Positions 6,341 through 15,539 are shown, counted from the stretch's first letter. The stretch: DNA of 64,000 bases from Lysobacteraceae bacterium (GCA_023657465.1 JAGTJX010000001.1:1-64000), one strand, 5' to 3'. The notes: a model not told the origin generated them from the letters alone. Program-made: numbers and translations.

Positions 6341-7159
6341 ATGAAGAAAATGAATTTTAAATCTGCGACCATTATTGCAGTCACTAACCAAAAAGGTGGA
6401 GTCGGAAAAACTACAACCGCTCTGCATCTCGCAACTGCACTCGCATTGCGTGGCCACCATGTACTAGCCCTTGACCTCGACCCACACGGAAATCTGAGTC
6501 AAGGGTTAGGACTAGCGATTGATCGAATCTCTGTAGGCATTCAACACCTGATACGTGATCGTTCTGTTTCGTGGAGTCAGGCAATTAATGAAGTTCATGG
6601 AATCCATCTGGTAGCTGCCAATCCCGAGTTGGCCGCTGTATCGAAATGGATCGCATCCACAACAAATGGTGAATTGAGGCTGAGACAGCGCATCTCAGAA
6701 ATTCGTGGCATATATCACTACATTGTCATTGATACGTGCCCAGGTTTAGGAGCTCTTCTTAACACCGTTCTCAACGCCTCAGATCAACTGCTCATTCCTG
6801 TCGATACTGGCATCTATGGTTACATGGGGGTCAAAGAACTCCTGCACGAAGTTGAGGAAATCAAACTCGGTACAAATCCAAATCTTTCTGTTCTTGGTTT
6901 TGTTCTGACTCTCGCTGATCGCACTGTTGTTTCGAGACAAACCTTTCAAGCGTTGAAAGATCAATATGGTGCTCTCGTGTTTGAATCACAAATTCGTAGA
7001 TCAGTTGCACTGAAAGAAGCGTCACTCATCGGGCAACCTGTATTTACTCTCGACATTGAATCCCCTGCTTCCTGGGATTATCAAAAACTAACCAATGAAC
7101 TCTTAGCGCGTCTAGGAACTGAAAAATCAAATCACATCATTGGAGAAATCCATGTCTAA
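6341..7159 (+). CDS. parA: ParA-family partition ATPase
   Basis: A 272-residue ParA/Soj-type ATPase. The deviant Walker A is at residues about 17-26 (QKGGVGKTTT), Walker A' region ALDLDPHGNLS, and Walker B IVIDTCPG. These proteins use ATP-dependent nucleoid binding to segregate plasmids; here it would keep the excised element or contribute to its regulation. No ParB is seen next to it. I chose ATG 6341 because AAGGAAGG lies just upstream; the frame is open farther upstream, but that part has no similarity to ParA. The gene overlaps the next one by 8 bp, implying translational coupling. Confidence 0.9.
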   Translation: MKKMNFKSATIIAVTNQKGGVGKTTTALHLATALALRGHHVLALDLDPHGNLSQGLGLAIDRISVGIQHLIRDRSVSWSQAINEVHGIHLVAANPELAAVSKWIASTTNGELRLRQRISEIRGIYHYIVIDTCPGLGALLNTVLNASDQLLIPVDTGIYGYMGVKELLHEVEEIKLGTNPNLSVLGFVLTLADRTVVSRQTFQALKDQYGALVFESQIRRSVALKEASLIGQPVFTLDIESPASWDYQKLTNELLARLGTEKSNHIIGEIHV

Positions 7160-8297
7160 AAAAGAACTTCTGCAATCAGGCTTCAATCGTATCCAAAACC
7201 TAAGCACTCATTTTAAACCTGTAGTCAAAACCCGTTCAGATGAGCAAAACGGTAGCACAGAGCCAATAACTCAATCCGTTGCCACTCAGATCGAAGAGTC
7301 ATTGAGATCAACGACTATAGACGATTCAGTATCAGAAACTGACACGGTTCAAAATATACAGTGTACGGAACAGACAGTGTCCATTCGTGACACTGTCAAA
7401 TCAAACTTCACACAGGTTCCAAATTGGATACTGAGAGCCTATGGGCTATTCACCGACCCAACAGACTTCATGGTGTATCTACACCTGTTCACGTTCTCAT
7501 ACGGGTTCAATAAAACTCGAGCCAGCATGAGTCAAACCCAGCTCATGGGTTTTACGGGCTGCTCCAAGAACTGCATCAAACGAAGTTTGGATCGCCTAGA
7601 GAAACAGGGACTCATCGAACAGTGGGAAGATTTTGAACACGGCCGGGTATCACGAGTTTGGAAAGTGAATTTACCGAAAGATCCGAAGGGTTCAAAAAAG
7701 ACAGAATCTAAATCGAACACTGTTCAAACTGGACAGAGTCCAGCATTGACCGATTCAGTGTCCAAAACAGACACTCCGACAGTATCCAATTTGGACACCA
7801 CCCAATACATAAAACAAATAAACCCTAAACACACTCTCCCTGAGAGTTTGAACAATTATTTTTTGAATTTAAAACCGGAACGGAAACTGAATCAAGAACA
7901 ACGGGCATTCGAGGAACTGCTACGCGAATTCAGTCTCGAACAAATCGAGTCAGCATTTTTACACATTCAAAAGCACGGGATAGGGGAACACAGAGAAAAA
8001 CCACATTCGCCAATGGGGTATCTCGCTGTGGCGATGGAGAGTGTTTTGGAGAAGACACAAAAATCAATAAAACAGAAACTGATACCTGTTGAACAAAAAA
8101 ACACAGTGGAAACCGAAGATACTTCATACGAAGCTGCCAAGGTAATTTTTCAAGAAACATTCAAAACCGAAGAGGATCAAAAGCAGTTTTTTAATGAATT
8201 TTCAAAAAAGTATCCCTATCTTAGTCCTGACGGCGATGTACTAAAAAGACTAGCAATTACGAGTTTAGAGAATCTTGAAAATAGAAAATACAAGTGA
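7152..8297 (+). CDS. replication-initiator-like winged-helix protein
   Basis: A 381-residue protein. Residues about 75-170 look like a plasmid RepA/winged-helix domain (VPNWILRAYGLFTDPTDFMVYLHLF, then MSQTQLMGFTGCSKNCIKRSLDRLEKQGLIEQW). The N-terminus and the region after 170 are polar and low in complexity, and the last 100 residues are helical. Family members bind iterons at a replication origin; I see no iteron array here, so the role may be regulatory. ATG 7152 follows GGAGAAATCC and overlaps the parA stop. Confidence 0.65.
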   Translation: MSKKELLQSGFNRIQNLSTHFKPVVKTRSDEQNGSTEPITQSVATQIEESLRSTTIDDSVSETDTVQNIQCTEQTVSIRDTVKSNFTQVPNWILRAYGLFTDPTDFMVYLHLFTFSYGFNKTRASMSQTQLMGFTGCSKNCIKRSLDRLEKQGLIEQWEDFEHGRVSRVWKVNLPKDPKGSKKTESKSNTVQTGQSPALTDSVSKTDTPTVSNLDTTQYIKQINPKHTLPESLNNYFLNLKPERKLNQEQRAFEELLREFSLEQIESAFLHIQKHGIGEHREKPHSPMGYLAVAMESVLEKTQKSIKQKLIPVEQKNTVETEDTSYEAAKVIFQETFKTEEDQKQFFNEFSKKYPYLSPDGDVLKRLAITSLENLENRKYK

Positions 8298-8363
8298 TTT
8301 CAAATACCTACATATCAATCAAACTATGGTAAAGTGTACGCGAATCTAACAAAGGAGAAATAT

Positions 8364-8549
8364 ATGTCTAGTCAATCAAAACCAAGCAAAACCACGATTG
8401 AATCCTTAAGAGAATTTAAAAAAGCATTTAACGACAAGCTAAAGCAAGAGCCCTCTGATGAGTTAGTGAAAATCATCGGTGAAATTACAGAGTCAAGCGA
8501 TTCAGAAAAAGAACCCGCGGCTGCACGTTCACCCGAAGCATCAGTATAG
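8364..8549 (+). CDS. small acidic protein, candidate antitoxin partner of the PIN protein
   Basis: A 61-residue protein starting at ATG 8364 behind AAAGGAGAAATAT. It has a helical middle (IESLREFKKAFNDKLKQE) and an acidic, alanine-rich tail. It has no recognisable family but ends 11 bp before a PIN-domain gene, the usual place of a VapB-type antitoxin. No AbrB or RHH fold is obvious, so the pairing is inference from position and size. Confidence 0.55.
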   Translation: MSSQSKPSKTTIESLREFKKAFNDKLKQEPSDELVKIIGEITESSDSEKEPAAARSPEASV

Positions 8550-8560
8550 ACGGAAATAAA

Positions 8561-9343
8561 ATGGGAAAAGTTATTTCTACAACTCATTTTTTAAATGAGT
8601 CACCAATCCGCAAAGAAGATCGATCGCTCTTGATCGACACAAATGTGCTTTTTGCCTATGTGTATGAACCTCATGTATTTAATGAGGCAGCGACACTGAT
8701 TCTCGAAGGGGCTGTAAAGTCTGGACTCTCAATCTACTGCGGGATGTCTGTTAGAACAGAGTTTTTGGAACTTCAAAGAAAAACCATCTTAACCGAGCAG
8801 CTACTCAGCATGCTATCATCAAAGACCAAATGGAAAATTAGCCATGCTCTGAGAGCAGAAATCCAGAAACATAAAATTTGGTTGGATCAACAACCCGCTA
8901 AAAATGAGCTGCCGATATTGACTGATGGTAGGCTCAAACAAATCAAGAAAACTTTCACTCCAAGTGGACACTCTGGTCAGATCGGCTGGATGAAGTTTTG
9001 TAACGAATATTTATCCGACCTATACTCTTCATGGAAAACACATAGCGAGAAACTAGGGCTCAATTATCTTGGAGCCAGAGAGTCTGAACAAGAAAAAGAT
9101 TTATTCAACAAACCCCTGAAGTGGTCAGAAGCATACGAACTTATCTCTAAAACTGGACTGTCTTCAAATGACGCGTTGATTTTGAATCTGTTTTTATCAT
9201 CCAAAATTTCACACCTAGCCACATTCGACTTTGATATGGCATACGGATTTCTTGCTGAGAAAAACAACTCCCAGTTTGTCGTGGTGCCTGACTCTATTTA
9301 CAACCGCGACGTAAAGACTTTGCAGCACTCTTTTGACTTCTAA
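8561..9343 (+). CDS. PIN-domain protein (putative VapC-like nuclease)
   Basis: A 260-residue protein with PIN-domain acidic residues: Asp26 in LLIDTNVLF, a glutamate in VRTEFLEL (residue about 70), Asp in SSNDALIL (about 205) and Asp in ATFDFDM (about 220). Such proteins are Mg-dependent ribonucleases, often tRNA-cleaving toxins. It is longer than VapC (about 130 residues) because of a helical insert between residues 75 and 190. It converges on the kinase gene at 9356. With the preceding small gene it may form an addiction module for element B. Confidence 0.75.
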   Translation: MGKVISTTHFLNESPIRKEDRSLLIDTNVLFAYVYEPHVFNEAATLILEGAVKSGLSIYCGMSVRTEFLELQRKTILTEQLLSMLSSKTKWKISHALRAEIQKHKIWLDQQPAKNELPILTDGRLKQIKKTFTPSGHSGQIGWMKFCNEYLSDLYSSWKTHSEKLGLNYLGARESEQEKDLFNKPLKWSEAYELISKTGLSSNDALILNLFLSSKISHLATFDFDMAYGFLAEKNNSQFVVVPDSIYNRDVKTLQHSFDF

Positions 9344-9355
9344 GATAACGCGATC

Positions 9356-11083
9356 TCACCACTCCAACCTCGCCACTGTCTCACCCGATCCCGAGCGAAT
9401 AACCAAATCTCCACCCCACGACTGAGCAGTCTTCTTAGCGAAGTACAAACCTAATCCATGCCCATTGTCCTTGGTGGAAAAACCTTTCTTAAACAGATCA
9501 TCAACCTGTTCAGAAGCCAATCCCTCGCCTCGATCAATGATCTCAACAATATTCTTACCGCCAACGTCAGAAAAGTTCACTCCGATTGGTGCAGGAAAAT
9601 CTCCCGATGCATCAATTGCATTCTGAAGTAAATCTGAGAACACAGTTTCAAAACCCTCTGGAGCAATGGCTAGATCGCTACCTGAACGTTTAATATCAAT
9701 TCGTAGGCCAGGGCTCACAGCTCGTACAGCAACGCACCTATCAATTACTTCGCTCACACTAGGTCGCAACTCACTGGCTACAGCGCGATCTCGATAGAGC
9801 AACTTCGATGCGATGGAATCAACCTCATCAATTGCGAGATCTAAGTTCTTGAGCCCCTCAACCTCTACGTTTGGATTCAACCTCAGCTGAGAGACTAAAA
9901 ACTTCATGGCGGCGACAGGAGCTTGCAACCCATGAGATACCTTCTGTGCCAGTTCAACCATAGCTTCTGCTTTTCGTGCTTCTAATAATCTAGTCTGAGA
10001 TTTATTCAATGAGTGCATCAAACGATTAAACCCACGCGCCAGTGAACTCACCTCATCAGAACCAGATTCGTCCAATTTGAGGCTCATGTTTTTTGTGCGA
10101 GTCACTCCGCTAATTCCCTGAGCAATTCTTAAAATTCGTCTCGTCAGCCGATCAGAAATGAGCCTTGCAACGAAGAACGCTCCTAACCCTGTCAGTAATC
10201 CAATGCCTGCAATAATGAGCAACAGATCACTCGACGCTTTGACGAGAGGAGCATTACTCACCCTAGCCTTCAAAGTGTAAAAATAATTCTCTGATTTTCC
10301 ATTGAGCAAGCTCTTGGTTTTACACTCGCAGCATTGAGGGTTTTGAGATTTAACTCTCTGATACACAGACAGGTACTTCTCACGCATGTTGAATCCCTTT
10401 TCAATCTGCTGCGCGGGACGGATACCCTAAGCAAGTGGTGCGCTGTGAATGTTCTTAATAAATCCCAGCTTTGCTCCGTTTGGAGAATAGAGACCCAGCT
10501 CTAAAATATTTGGGTCAGTGTTAACCACCTCTCTCAGAGCATTGGTAATGTAATCCAAATGAAGACTGATTTCTAAAATCTTGTCTTTCTTTAAGTTGGG
10601 AAACATAGAATATTTAAATGGGCCTGGAGTCACCTCATCACTGCTGGGAATGATTGGAGTTTGTTCAATATTTGATTTTCCAGTCAGCAAGCCTCGATAA
10701 GCTTCACAATAACTGAACATTGTATTTTTATACTGCTCAAGCGGGCCATTCGTAGAGCGAATAAATCTCCCAGCCGAGTCTGCTACAAATATATTTGAAA
10801 CATTGATCTTTTTTGCCAAACCCTCAAGACTCTTTGTATCTCCGAGTCCATCCTGCTTTTCGATCATTTGGAACGCAATTGCTGCATTTTTTGCAACCAG
10901 GTCTGATGTGGCTTCGAGTTGATAGAGGGTGTTGCTCAACACTTCCATTCTATTTTGATATTGGGAGATGAAGTCTTTTTCTAAATTTTTAGAGTAAAAC
11001 CTGTAGGACAGGTACGAAGACGCGACGATAGCAAGTAATGAGGTGGCGAATATTCCTAAAAATACTTTCTTCCTGAGATTCAT
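9356..11083 (-). pseudogene. sensor histidine kinase interrupted by an in-frame TAG
   Basis: Two adjacent frames in the same phase form one kinase of about 575 codons. The first part (11083-10427, 218 residues) has an N-terminal membrane anchor and extracytoplasmic sensor domain; the second has a membrane segment (LLLIIAGIGLLTGLGAFFV), HAMP, HisKA-like region with phospho-acceptor His in SHGLQAPVA, and HATPase with N box LLQNAIDAS, DRGEGL and GHGLGL. The only break is TAG at 10427-10429; the codons around it stay open and fit the sensor domain. It overlaps the methyltransferase gene by four bases, in one operon with the sigma-54 regulator. Read-through, a true null mutation or a base-call error are all possible; restart at ATG 10387 would lose the sensor. 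Confidence 0.8.
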
Positions 11084-11835
11084 TGAGAGTCTCCTTTGAG
11101 ACTATAAATGCAGTCATTCAATTTTAAATTGATTGATGACTGGCTTGATCTCGCATCCAAGAAATGATTTAGGTTTTTCAAAGTTTCAGCAGAAAATTCC
11201 GGTAAGTAACTTCCAAACAAAAATTTCAGCAAAAGAGTTCTATTCTCTTCGTTGTCAGTACATGAAAAATCAGAATGGTAACTCGTGATAGAATATTTTC
11301 TACTTAAACCCTTCAACACTGCTTCAAGATCGCCAGTCAAAAAGTAGGGGACTTTCTGACCATTCGATAGAAACCCCAACCTCCACATCATAATGAGTTC
11401 ATTTGACTCACTCGCCATCGAAAGATACGCAACCCCTCCACCAGCTAGTGAGTCTGTGATGAATGCCAAAGACTTATAAAGATTGGTGACGTAGTACAGT
11501 GCGTGATTAGAAATAATGAGATCGAACTCTTGACCATTCACAGGGCTATCAAGAGCGGTTTGTTTCTCTGAGAACTTAGCAAGCTTCTCTTTCCAAACAG
11601 AATGGTAGCTTACTGCTGGTTCTACCAGCGTAGCTGAATCAGCTCTTACACTTCCTTTTGAGAATACTTCCTCGGTGAACTCTCCTGAACCTCCGCCAAA
11701 ATCTAAAAATGATCTGAATTTTTGATTAGCGAGAACACCGGCTATCACCAGAGACAGAACCTCTTTCTCTGTAGAGTGACTCTGAAAAAACTCATAGGGA
11801 CTCACTATTGAATCAAAGTTCTTCTGAGAGCTCAT
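11080..11835 (-). CDS. class I SAM-dependent methyltransferase
   Basis: A 251-residue protein with SAM-binding motif I (FLDFGGGSGEF, residues about 40-50), a motif II/III region around EFDLIISNHALYYV and the following loop GGGVAYLS. The substrate cannot be told from the sequence. It is sandwiched between a sigma-54 activator and its kinase with 4-bp overlaps on both sides, so it is made with them. Methylation of a signal molecule or of a chemoreceptor-like target is conceivable, but nothing in the sequence shows it. Confidence 0.8.
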   Translation of the reverse strand: MSSQKNFDSIVSPYEFFQSHSTEKEVLSLVIAGVLANQKFRSFLDFGGGSGEFTEEVFSKGSVRADSATLVEPAVSYHSVWKEKLAKFSEKQTALDSPVNGQEFDLIISNHALYYVTNLYKSLAFITDSLAGGGVAYLSMASESNELIMMWRLGFLSNGQKVPYFLTGDLEAVLKGLSRKYSITSYHSDFSCTDNEENRTLLLKFLFGSYLPEFSAETLKNLNHFLDARSSQSSINLKLNDCIYSLKGDSQ

Positions 11836-13313
11836 AGGATATCCTCCAAAGAGTTATTTGAATTTACTAACAACTCCTTCGCTACTTTTAACTCTTTAAT
11901 CTTCTGCCAGAGGGTGCTTCTAGCCATTCCGAGTTGTTTTGCTACTTTTGTTGTGTTGCCATTAAAAATCTTGAGTGCATTCTCGATATAGGATTTTTCA
12001 ATTTCAATTTTTTTAACTCTAAAATCTTCACTTGTAATATCACTTGAAGACTCTGGAAGCTCAATCACGACATGGCTTTTAAAAAGAAGCGTCTTCGTTT
12101 CGCTGTCGAGTTGGATATCGTTCTTTTTTAGAATGCTACTCCCCGTTCTCCTTGCAGACAGAAACGCTCGATCAAGAATATTCCTCAGCTCACGGATATT
12201 TCCAGGGAACTCGTATTCCTGCAAAACAAAGATCACCTCTTGAGAGATTGAAATTTTAGAACCGTATCTCTGTCTAATATAGGAAATCGCAATTGGCTCT
12301 ACATCCTCCAAGCGAAATCTGAGTGGCAACGCCTCTACATGCTGAACGTTGAGCCTGTAATACAAATCAGCTCTAAATTCTTTTTCTTTGACTTGGGTCT
12401 CTAACGAACGATTAGTAGCTGCGATCACTCTCACATTTATTTTTTTAGGTGACTTTGATCCCACAGGCTGAACTTCTTGCTCTTGAATCACTCTGAGGAG
12501 TTTGGCTTGTAACTGTAGAGGGAGTTCTCCAATTTCATCCAAAAATATATCGCCACCATTTGCTAACTCAAAAAACCCTACTCTTCTTTCGTGGGCACCA
12601 GTGAATGATCCTTTCTCGTGACCAAAGAGTTCACTTTCCGCTAACGTCTCTGACAGAGCTGCGCAATTTACTGTTACAAATGGTCTCTTTGAATTTGCCT
12701 CTACTTTGTGGAACAGCCTTGCAATCAACTCTTTCCCAGTTCCGCTCTCACCAGTGATGAGTACTGGAGTGAACACTCCTCGCTGAGACTGAACGCGGTC
12801 TTTCAAGTCTTTGATAAAATCAGAAGACCCAATAATTTCGTATTTATATTCTTCATTTAAAATTTGCTCTAAGCATTTTGAACGGTTTTCATCTGAGATT
12901 TTTTTAATCGCCATTCCAATACGAACCGTGAGTTCCAGTATGATATTGGACGACTTGATTGCGTAATCATCGGCACCGCGCTCAAGACACTCCTGAATAC
13001 TTGCCTGTCTCCCATCTGCGGTAAGCATGATGACTGCAATATTTGGGTTGGACTGCTTGAGTGAACGAATGAGCTCTGAACCATCTCCATCAGGAAGTTG
13101 TTTATCCAAGATTGCGACATCAAACGAATCGGATGCGATCAGCTCTCTAGCCTGAGTAACACTTGAACTTTCAGTCACATGAAACTGTAACGAGAGGTAG
13201 TTCTGGAGCGTGCCCCTAAAACTAGGGCTGTCTTCTAAAATCAATAAACGTAACTTTGATACTGCGGAATTCACAATGAACGACCAATAGCCGCCCTCAC
13301 TCAATATGTCCAT
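11832..13313 (-). CDS. NtrC-type sigma-54 activator (response regulator), element B
   Basis: About 493 residues in three domains. The receiver (residues 15-135) has the phospho-acceptor Asp in VAILDKQLPDGDG. The AAA+ domain (about 155-395) has Walker A GESGTGKE, sigma-54 contact loop GSFTGA (Ser replacing the usual Ala) and Walker B GDIFLDEIGEL. A Fis-type helix-turn-helix (NTTKVAKQLGMARSTLWQKI) ends the protein. It would activate sigma-54 promoters when phosphorylated, probably by the adjacent kinase. Its likely binding palindrome overlaps its own 5' end (13316-13337) and recurs upstream of the T4SS operon (18260-18303). I chose ATG 13313; GTG 13325 lies inside the palindrome. Confidence 0.92.
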   Translation of the reverse strand: MDILSEGGYWSFIVNSAVSKLRLLILEDSPSFRGTLQNYLSLQFHVTESSSVTQARELIASDSFDVAILDKQLPDGDGSELIRSLKQSNPNIAVIMLTADGRQASIQECLERGADDYAIKSSNIILELTVRIGMAIKKISDENRSKCLEQILNEEYKYEIIGSSDFIKDLKDRVQSQRGVFTPVLITGESGTGKELIARLFHKVEANSKRPFVTVNCAALSETLAESELFGHEKGSFTGAHERRVGFFELANGGDIFLDEIGELPLQLQAKLLRVIQEQEVQPVGSKSPKKINVRVIAATNRSLETQVKEKEFRADLYYRLNVQHVEALPLRFRLEDVEPIAISYIRQRYGSKISISQEVIFVLQEYEFPGNIRELRNILDRAFLSARRTGSSILKKNDIQLDSETKTLLFKSHVVIELPESSSDITSEDFRVKKIEIEKSYIENALKIFNGNTTKVAKQLGMARSTLWQKIKELKVAKELLVNSNNSLEDIL

Positions 13314-13315
13314 AA

Positions 13316-13337
13316 AATCGAACACTACCGTTCGATT
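13316..13337. promoter_or_regulatory. AATCGAAC-N6-GTTCGATT palindrome at the regulator gene
   Basis: Perfect 8-bp arms with spacer ACTACC, immediately upstream of the sigma-54 regulator start. The same arms with spacer ACTCAACC form the centre of the longer palindrome at 18260-18303. I infer an autoregulatory binding site of the 11832 regulator. Confidence 0.6.
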
Positions 13338-13381
13338 AACGCATAAAGACGCGATTCAAGTGAAATATAACCTATTATAAG

Positions 13382-13428
13382 GCCGCAGCGATTTCCGAAT
13401 CACGAAGTGACCTACTCACCGCTGCGGC
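13382..13428. repeat. inverted repeat between DGR template and regulator gene
   Basis: GCCGCAGCG and CGCTGCGGC, perfect 9-bp arms 29 bases apart. It could end the DGR transcript or fold in the template RNA; there is no clear U run. Confidence 0.45.
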
Positions 13429-13504
13429 TGATTATTATTCGTCCGACCTTCCTTACGAAAAGTCGGCTCAGGGTAATGACTGGGACATTTACCTTATTGC
13501 GCGG

Positions 13505-13528
13505 GGACGAAATCCTTGAACTTCGTCC
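13505..13528 (-). repeat. hairpin 3' of the DGR template repeat
   Basis: GGACGAA, 10-base loop, TTCGTCC. On the template transcript it lies 23 bases beyond the 3' end of the template repeat. Structured RNA next to the template is used by reverse transcriptase and Avd for cDNA priming in studied DGRs; the parallel is inference. Confidence 0.45.
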
Positions 13529-13551
13529 ATCTGGCATAACTTTGTAATGTG

Positions 13552-13676
13552 CTCAAGAGCCGGAAGCCCACGTTGTTCCAGCGATTGTCTGGAGTGTTGT
13601 TGTTGCGATTGGCAGAGCGCAGGTTCTGCGCATTGTTGTTCCAGCTACCACCACGGATGACGCGGTTAGAGCCCGA
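13552..13676 (-). repeat. DGR template repeat (TR)
   Basis: 125 bp matching the variable repeat at 16544-16668 with 24 substitutions, every one at an adenine of the sense (minus) strand: 24 of 31 A differ, none of the other 94 bases. Translated in the frame of the target it is full of AAC/AAT codons (for example [12 protein letters not shown]), the hallmark of a DGR template. It starts 15 bp after the reverse transcriptase stop codon, so it is probably on the same transcript. It is not itself protein coding. Confidence 0.97.
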
Positions 13677-13691
13677 CAGCCTCGTCAGTCA

Positions 13692-14705
13692 TTACGCCAT
13701 TTCCAATGACGCGAGAACCTCCTTCCGAAGTAAACTCGTTGAATCAGCCTGTGAAATATGTTCGATGAGACTATTCATCGAAAGAACCAAATGCTCCTCA
13801 GAAATTTTTCCCTCGATGAATTGCCTCTCCCTACGTTTGACACTCCGCCGCAACCTAACGAGGTTTTTTCTTTGCACTCGAATCAATCCACGAAACACTC
13901 TGAATCCTAAAAACGGAATACCTTGAGACACTGGTGCGAGCATCGTAGCTTTTTCTTTGAGTCTAAGAGCAAGTTTAGCATCAATGAACGCTTCAATCTG
14001 CTGGTGAGCGTTACTCAAAAAATCCTTTGAATCGTGAAACAAAATAAAATCATCCATGTACCTAATATAGCCAGGCACTCGCAAAACCTCTTTGATGAAA
14101 TGATCCAGTTCGCCTAGATACAAATTTGCAAAGTGTTGGCTCGTCAGATTTCCGATTGGTACGCCTTTACCCACAACAGATCCCGGCACACTGTGGTCGA
14201 TGATTTTACCCAAAAGTCTGAGTAGTTTTTCATCTTTAAATATTCGTGATAAAAGATTTTTCAGCAGAACATGGTCAATCGACTCAAAGTATTTTGAGAT
14301 GTCACATTTCAAAAAGTAACGGTATTGCCTTGAGAACTCTTGACACCGCCTGATCGCTGAATGGGTGCCTTTACCTACACGACACGCATAACTGTCATGA
14401 ATGAGTCTACGCTCAAAAATGGGTTCAATGATTCCACAAATCGCGTGATGCGCTACTCGGTCGCTGAAATCCGAACTGCATATGTTACGTTCTTTGGGTT
14501 CATAGATCATGAACTGGTTATACGGACGTGGCCGATAGGTTTCCGTTACAAACTCTTCCTGGAGTTTGATCACATCTTTTTCCATGTCGATCACGTACCT
14601 AGCGACTGAATTCTTTGATTTCTTACCACGAGCTGCGCGTTTAGCAGCTCGAATCAAATTTTCAAAAGTGACAATCTTTTCAAAAAGATGGCCTATGCGT
14701 TTCAT
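13692..14705 (-). CDS. DGR reverse transcriptase
   Basis: About 337 residues with group-II-intron-like RT motifs: DISKYFESIDH (first catalytic Asp), the DGR-specific motif 4 PIGNLTSQHFANLYLGELDHF (SQ rather than SP) and the catalytic YMDD. A short basic thumb/X domain follows. It copies the template RNA into adenine-mutated cDNA that replaces the variable repeat. ATG 14705 overlaps the Avd stop as ATGA, so I prefer it to ATG 14732. Avd and HRDC genes lie upstream in the same operon, the template repeat immediately downstream. Confidence 0.96.
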   Translation of the reverse strand: MKRIGHLFEKIVTFENLIRAAKRAARGKKSKNSVARYVIDMEKDVIKLQEEFVTETYRPRPYNQFMIYEPKERNICSSDFSDRVAHHAICGIIEPIFERRLIHDSYACRVGKGTHSAIRRCQEFSRQYRYFLKCDISKYFESIDHVLLKNLLSRIFKDEKLLRLLGKIIDHSVPGSVVGKGVPIGNLTSQHFANLYLGELDHFIKEVLRVPGYIRYMDDFILFHDSKDFLSNAHQQIEAFIDAKLALRLKEKATMLAPVSQGIPFLGFRVFRGLIRVQRKNLVRLRRSVKRRERQFIEGKISEEHLVLSMNSLIEHISQADSTSLLRKEVLASLEMA

Positions 14706-15043
14706 TTTTCTTCTTCCTGCTGCTTTAGCCAACCACCCAGCATTTTGCCTACTTCATTGATTCTGTAGATCCCGTGTTTATAACCTGCGTGCGGCAAAAT
14801 CTTCTGTTCGTGGGCAATACGAAGAATAATTCTAATTTTTTCGAGCTTCAGATTAGCTCGTCTTAAAATGAATGCTTTATTTTTAGCGTACCTAGCCTCT
14901 GTAAAATCCTCGACTACATCGAACATGAGGTTAATCAGACGATCGGTCAGCGTTCCACGAACCCGTTTGGGGAATTTTTCAGCCGTTTGCACTACCCACG
15001 TCAACGTCTCAATCCACTTAACGAATATCGGTAAATCATCCAT
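14702..15043 (-). CDS. avd: Avd-like DGR accessory protein (four-helix bundle)
   Basis: A 113-residue, very basic all-helical protein of the bAvd/four-helix-bundle family: WIETLTWVVQTAEKFPKRVRGTLTDRL, then a MFDVVEDFTEARYAKNK helix and KLEKIRIILRIAHEQ. In studied DGRs Avd forms a pentameric barrel that binds the RT and the template RNA and is needed for mutagenic reverse transcription. Its start overlaps the HRDC gene by 8 bp and its stop overlaps the RT start, so all three are translationally coupled. Confidence 0.9.
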   Translation of the reverse strand: MDDLPIFVKWIETLTWVVQTAEKFPKRVRGTLTDRLINLMFDVVEDFTEARYAKNKAFILRRANLKLEKIRIILRIAHEQKILPHAGYKHGIYRINEVGKMLGGWLKQQEEEK

Positions 15044-15539
15044 TGGATTTGATCGCTTCTCTGATTACCGTAATTTTTAAAACATCCTCGGCATAGCGCT
15101 CGATCTTGCCAGTACCTACACCATCCACCCTACCAAGATCAGCAGGGGACTGGGGTCTGCTTTTAGTGATGGCGGCAAGCTGCATATTCGTAAAAATGAG
15201 ATAAGGCGGAACCCCATCTTTTTTGCAACGTTCAGCTCTCCAATCTCGGAGCTGATTAAATAAAACCATATCAGAGTCATTGAGATCCTTCTTCCATTCC
15301 TCTTTCACTCTCTTCTTCTCATCACCGCCCTGTGGAGGGGTAATGCTTTTCTGAGCTTCCTTCCTAAACGGATAATACTTGATGATGAGAATGAGGTAGG
15401 GAATTTCATTTCTAATCAGGAGGTGATCCGTGATCTGCAGAACCTCTTTGTCTCTTGAGAACGCCTGGATGCTGCTGTCATCAAACTCACCCATCAGCGC
15501 ATCGAACTTTAGTGAAAAAATTTTAAGAAGCATGGACAA
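15036..15539 (-). CDS. HRDC-domain DGR accessory protein
   Basis: A 167-residue protein with a C-terminal HRDC domain at about residues 85-160 (LFNQLRDWRAERCKKDGVPPYLIFTNMQLAAI, then SPADLGRVDGVGTGKIERYAEDVL). HRDC domains bind nucleic acid in RecQ and RNase D; small HRDC proteins are a known alternative or companion to Avd in DGR loci. The N-terminal 80 residues resemble nothing I know. AAGGGG lies just before the ATG. It is the first gene of the HRDC-avd-RT-TR operon; having both HRDC and Avd is less common than having one. Confidence 0.88.
   Translation of the reverse strand: MSMLLKIFSLKFDALMGEFDDSSIQAFSRDKEVLQITDHLLIRNEIPYLILIIKYYPFRKEAQKSITPPQGGDEKKRVKEEWKKDLNDSDMVLFNQLRDWRAERCKKDGVPPYLIFTNMQLAAITKSRPQSPADLGRVDGVGTGKIERYAEDVLKITVIREAIKSNG

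Noticed and set aside
13549..13926. A plus-strand frame over the template repeat and RT 3' end
   Set aside because: It lies antisense to the reverse transcriptase and the TR, with no Shine-Dalgarno and no protein-like pattern.
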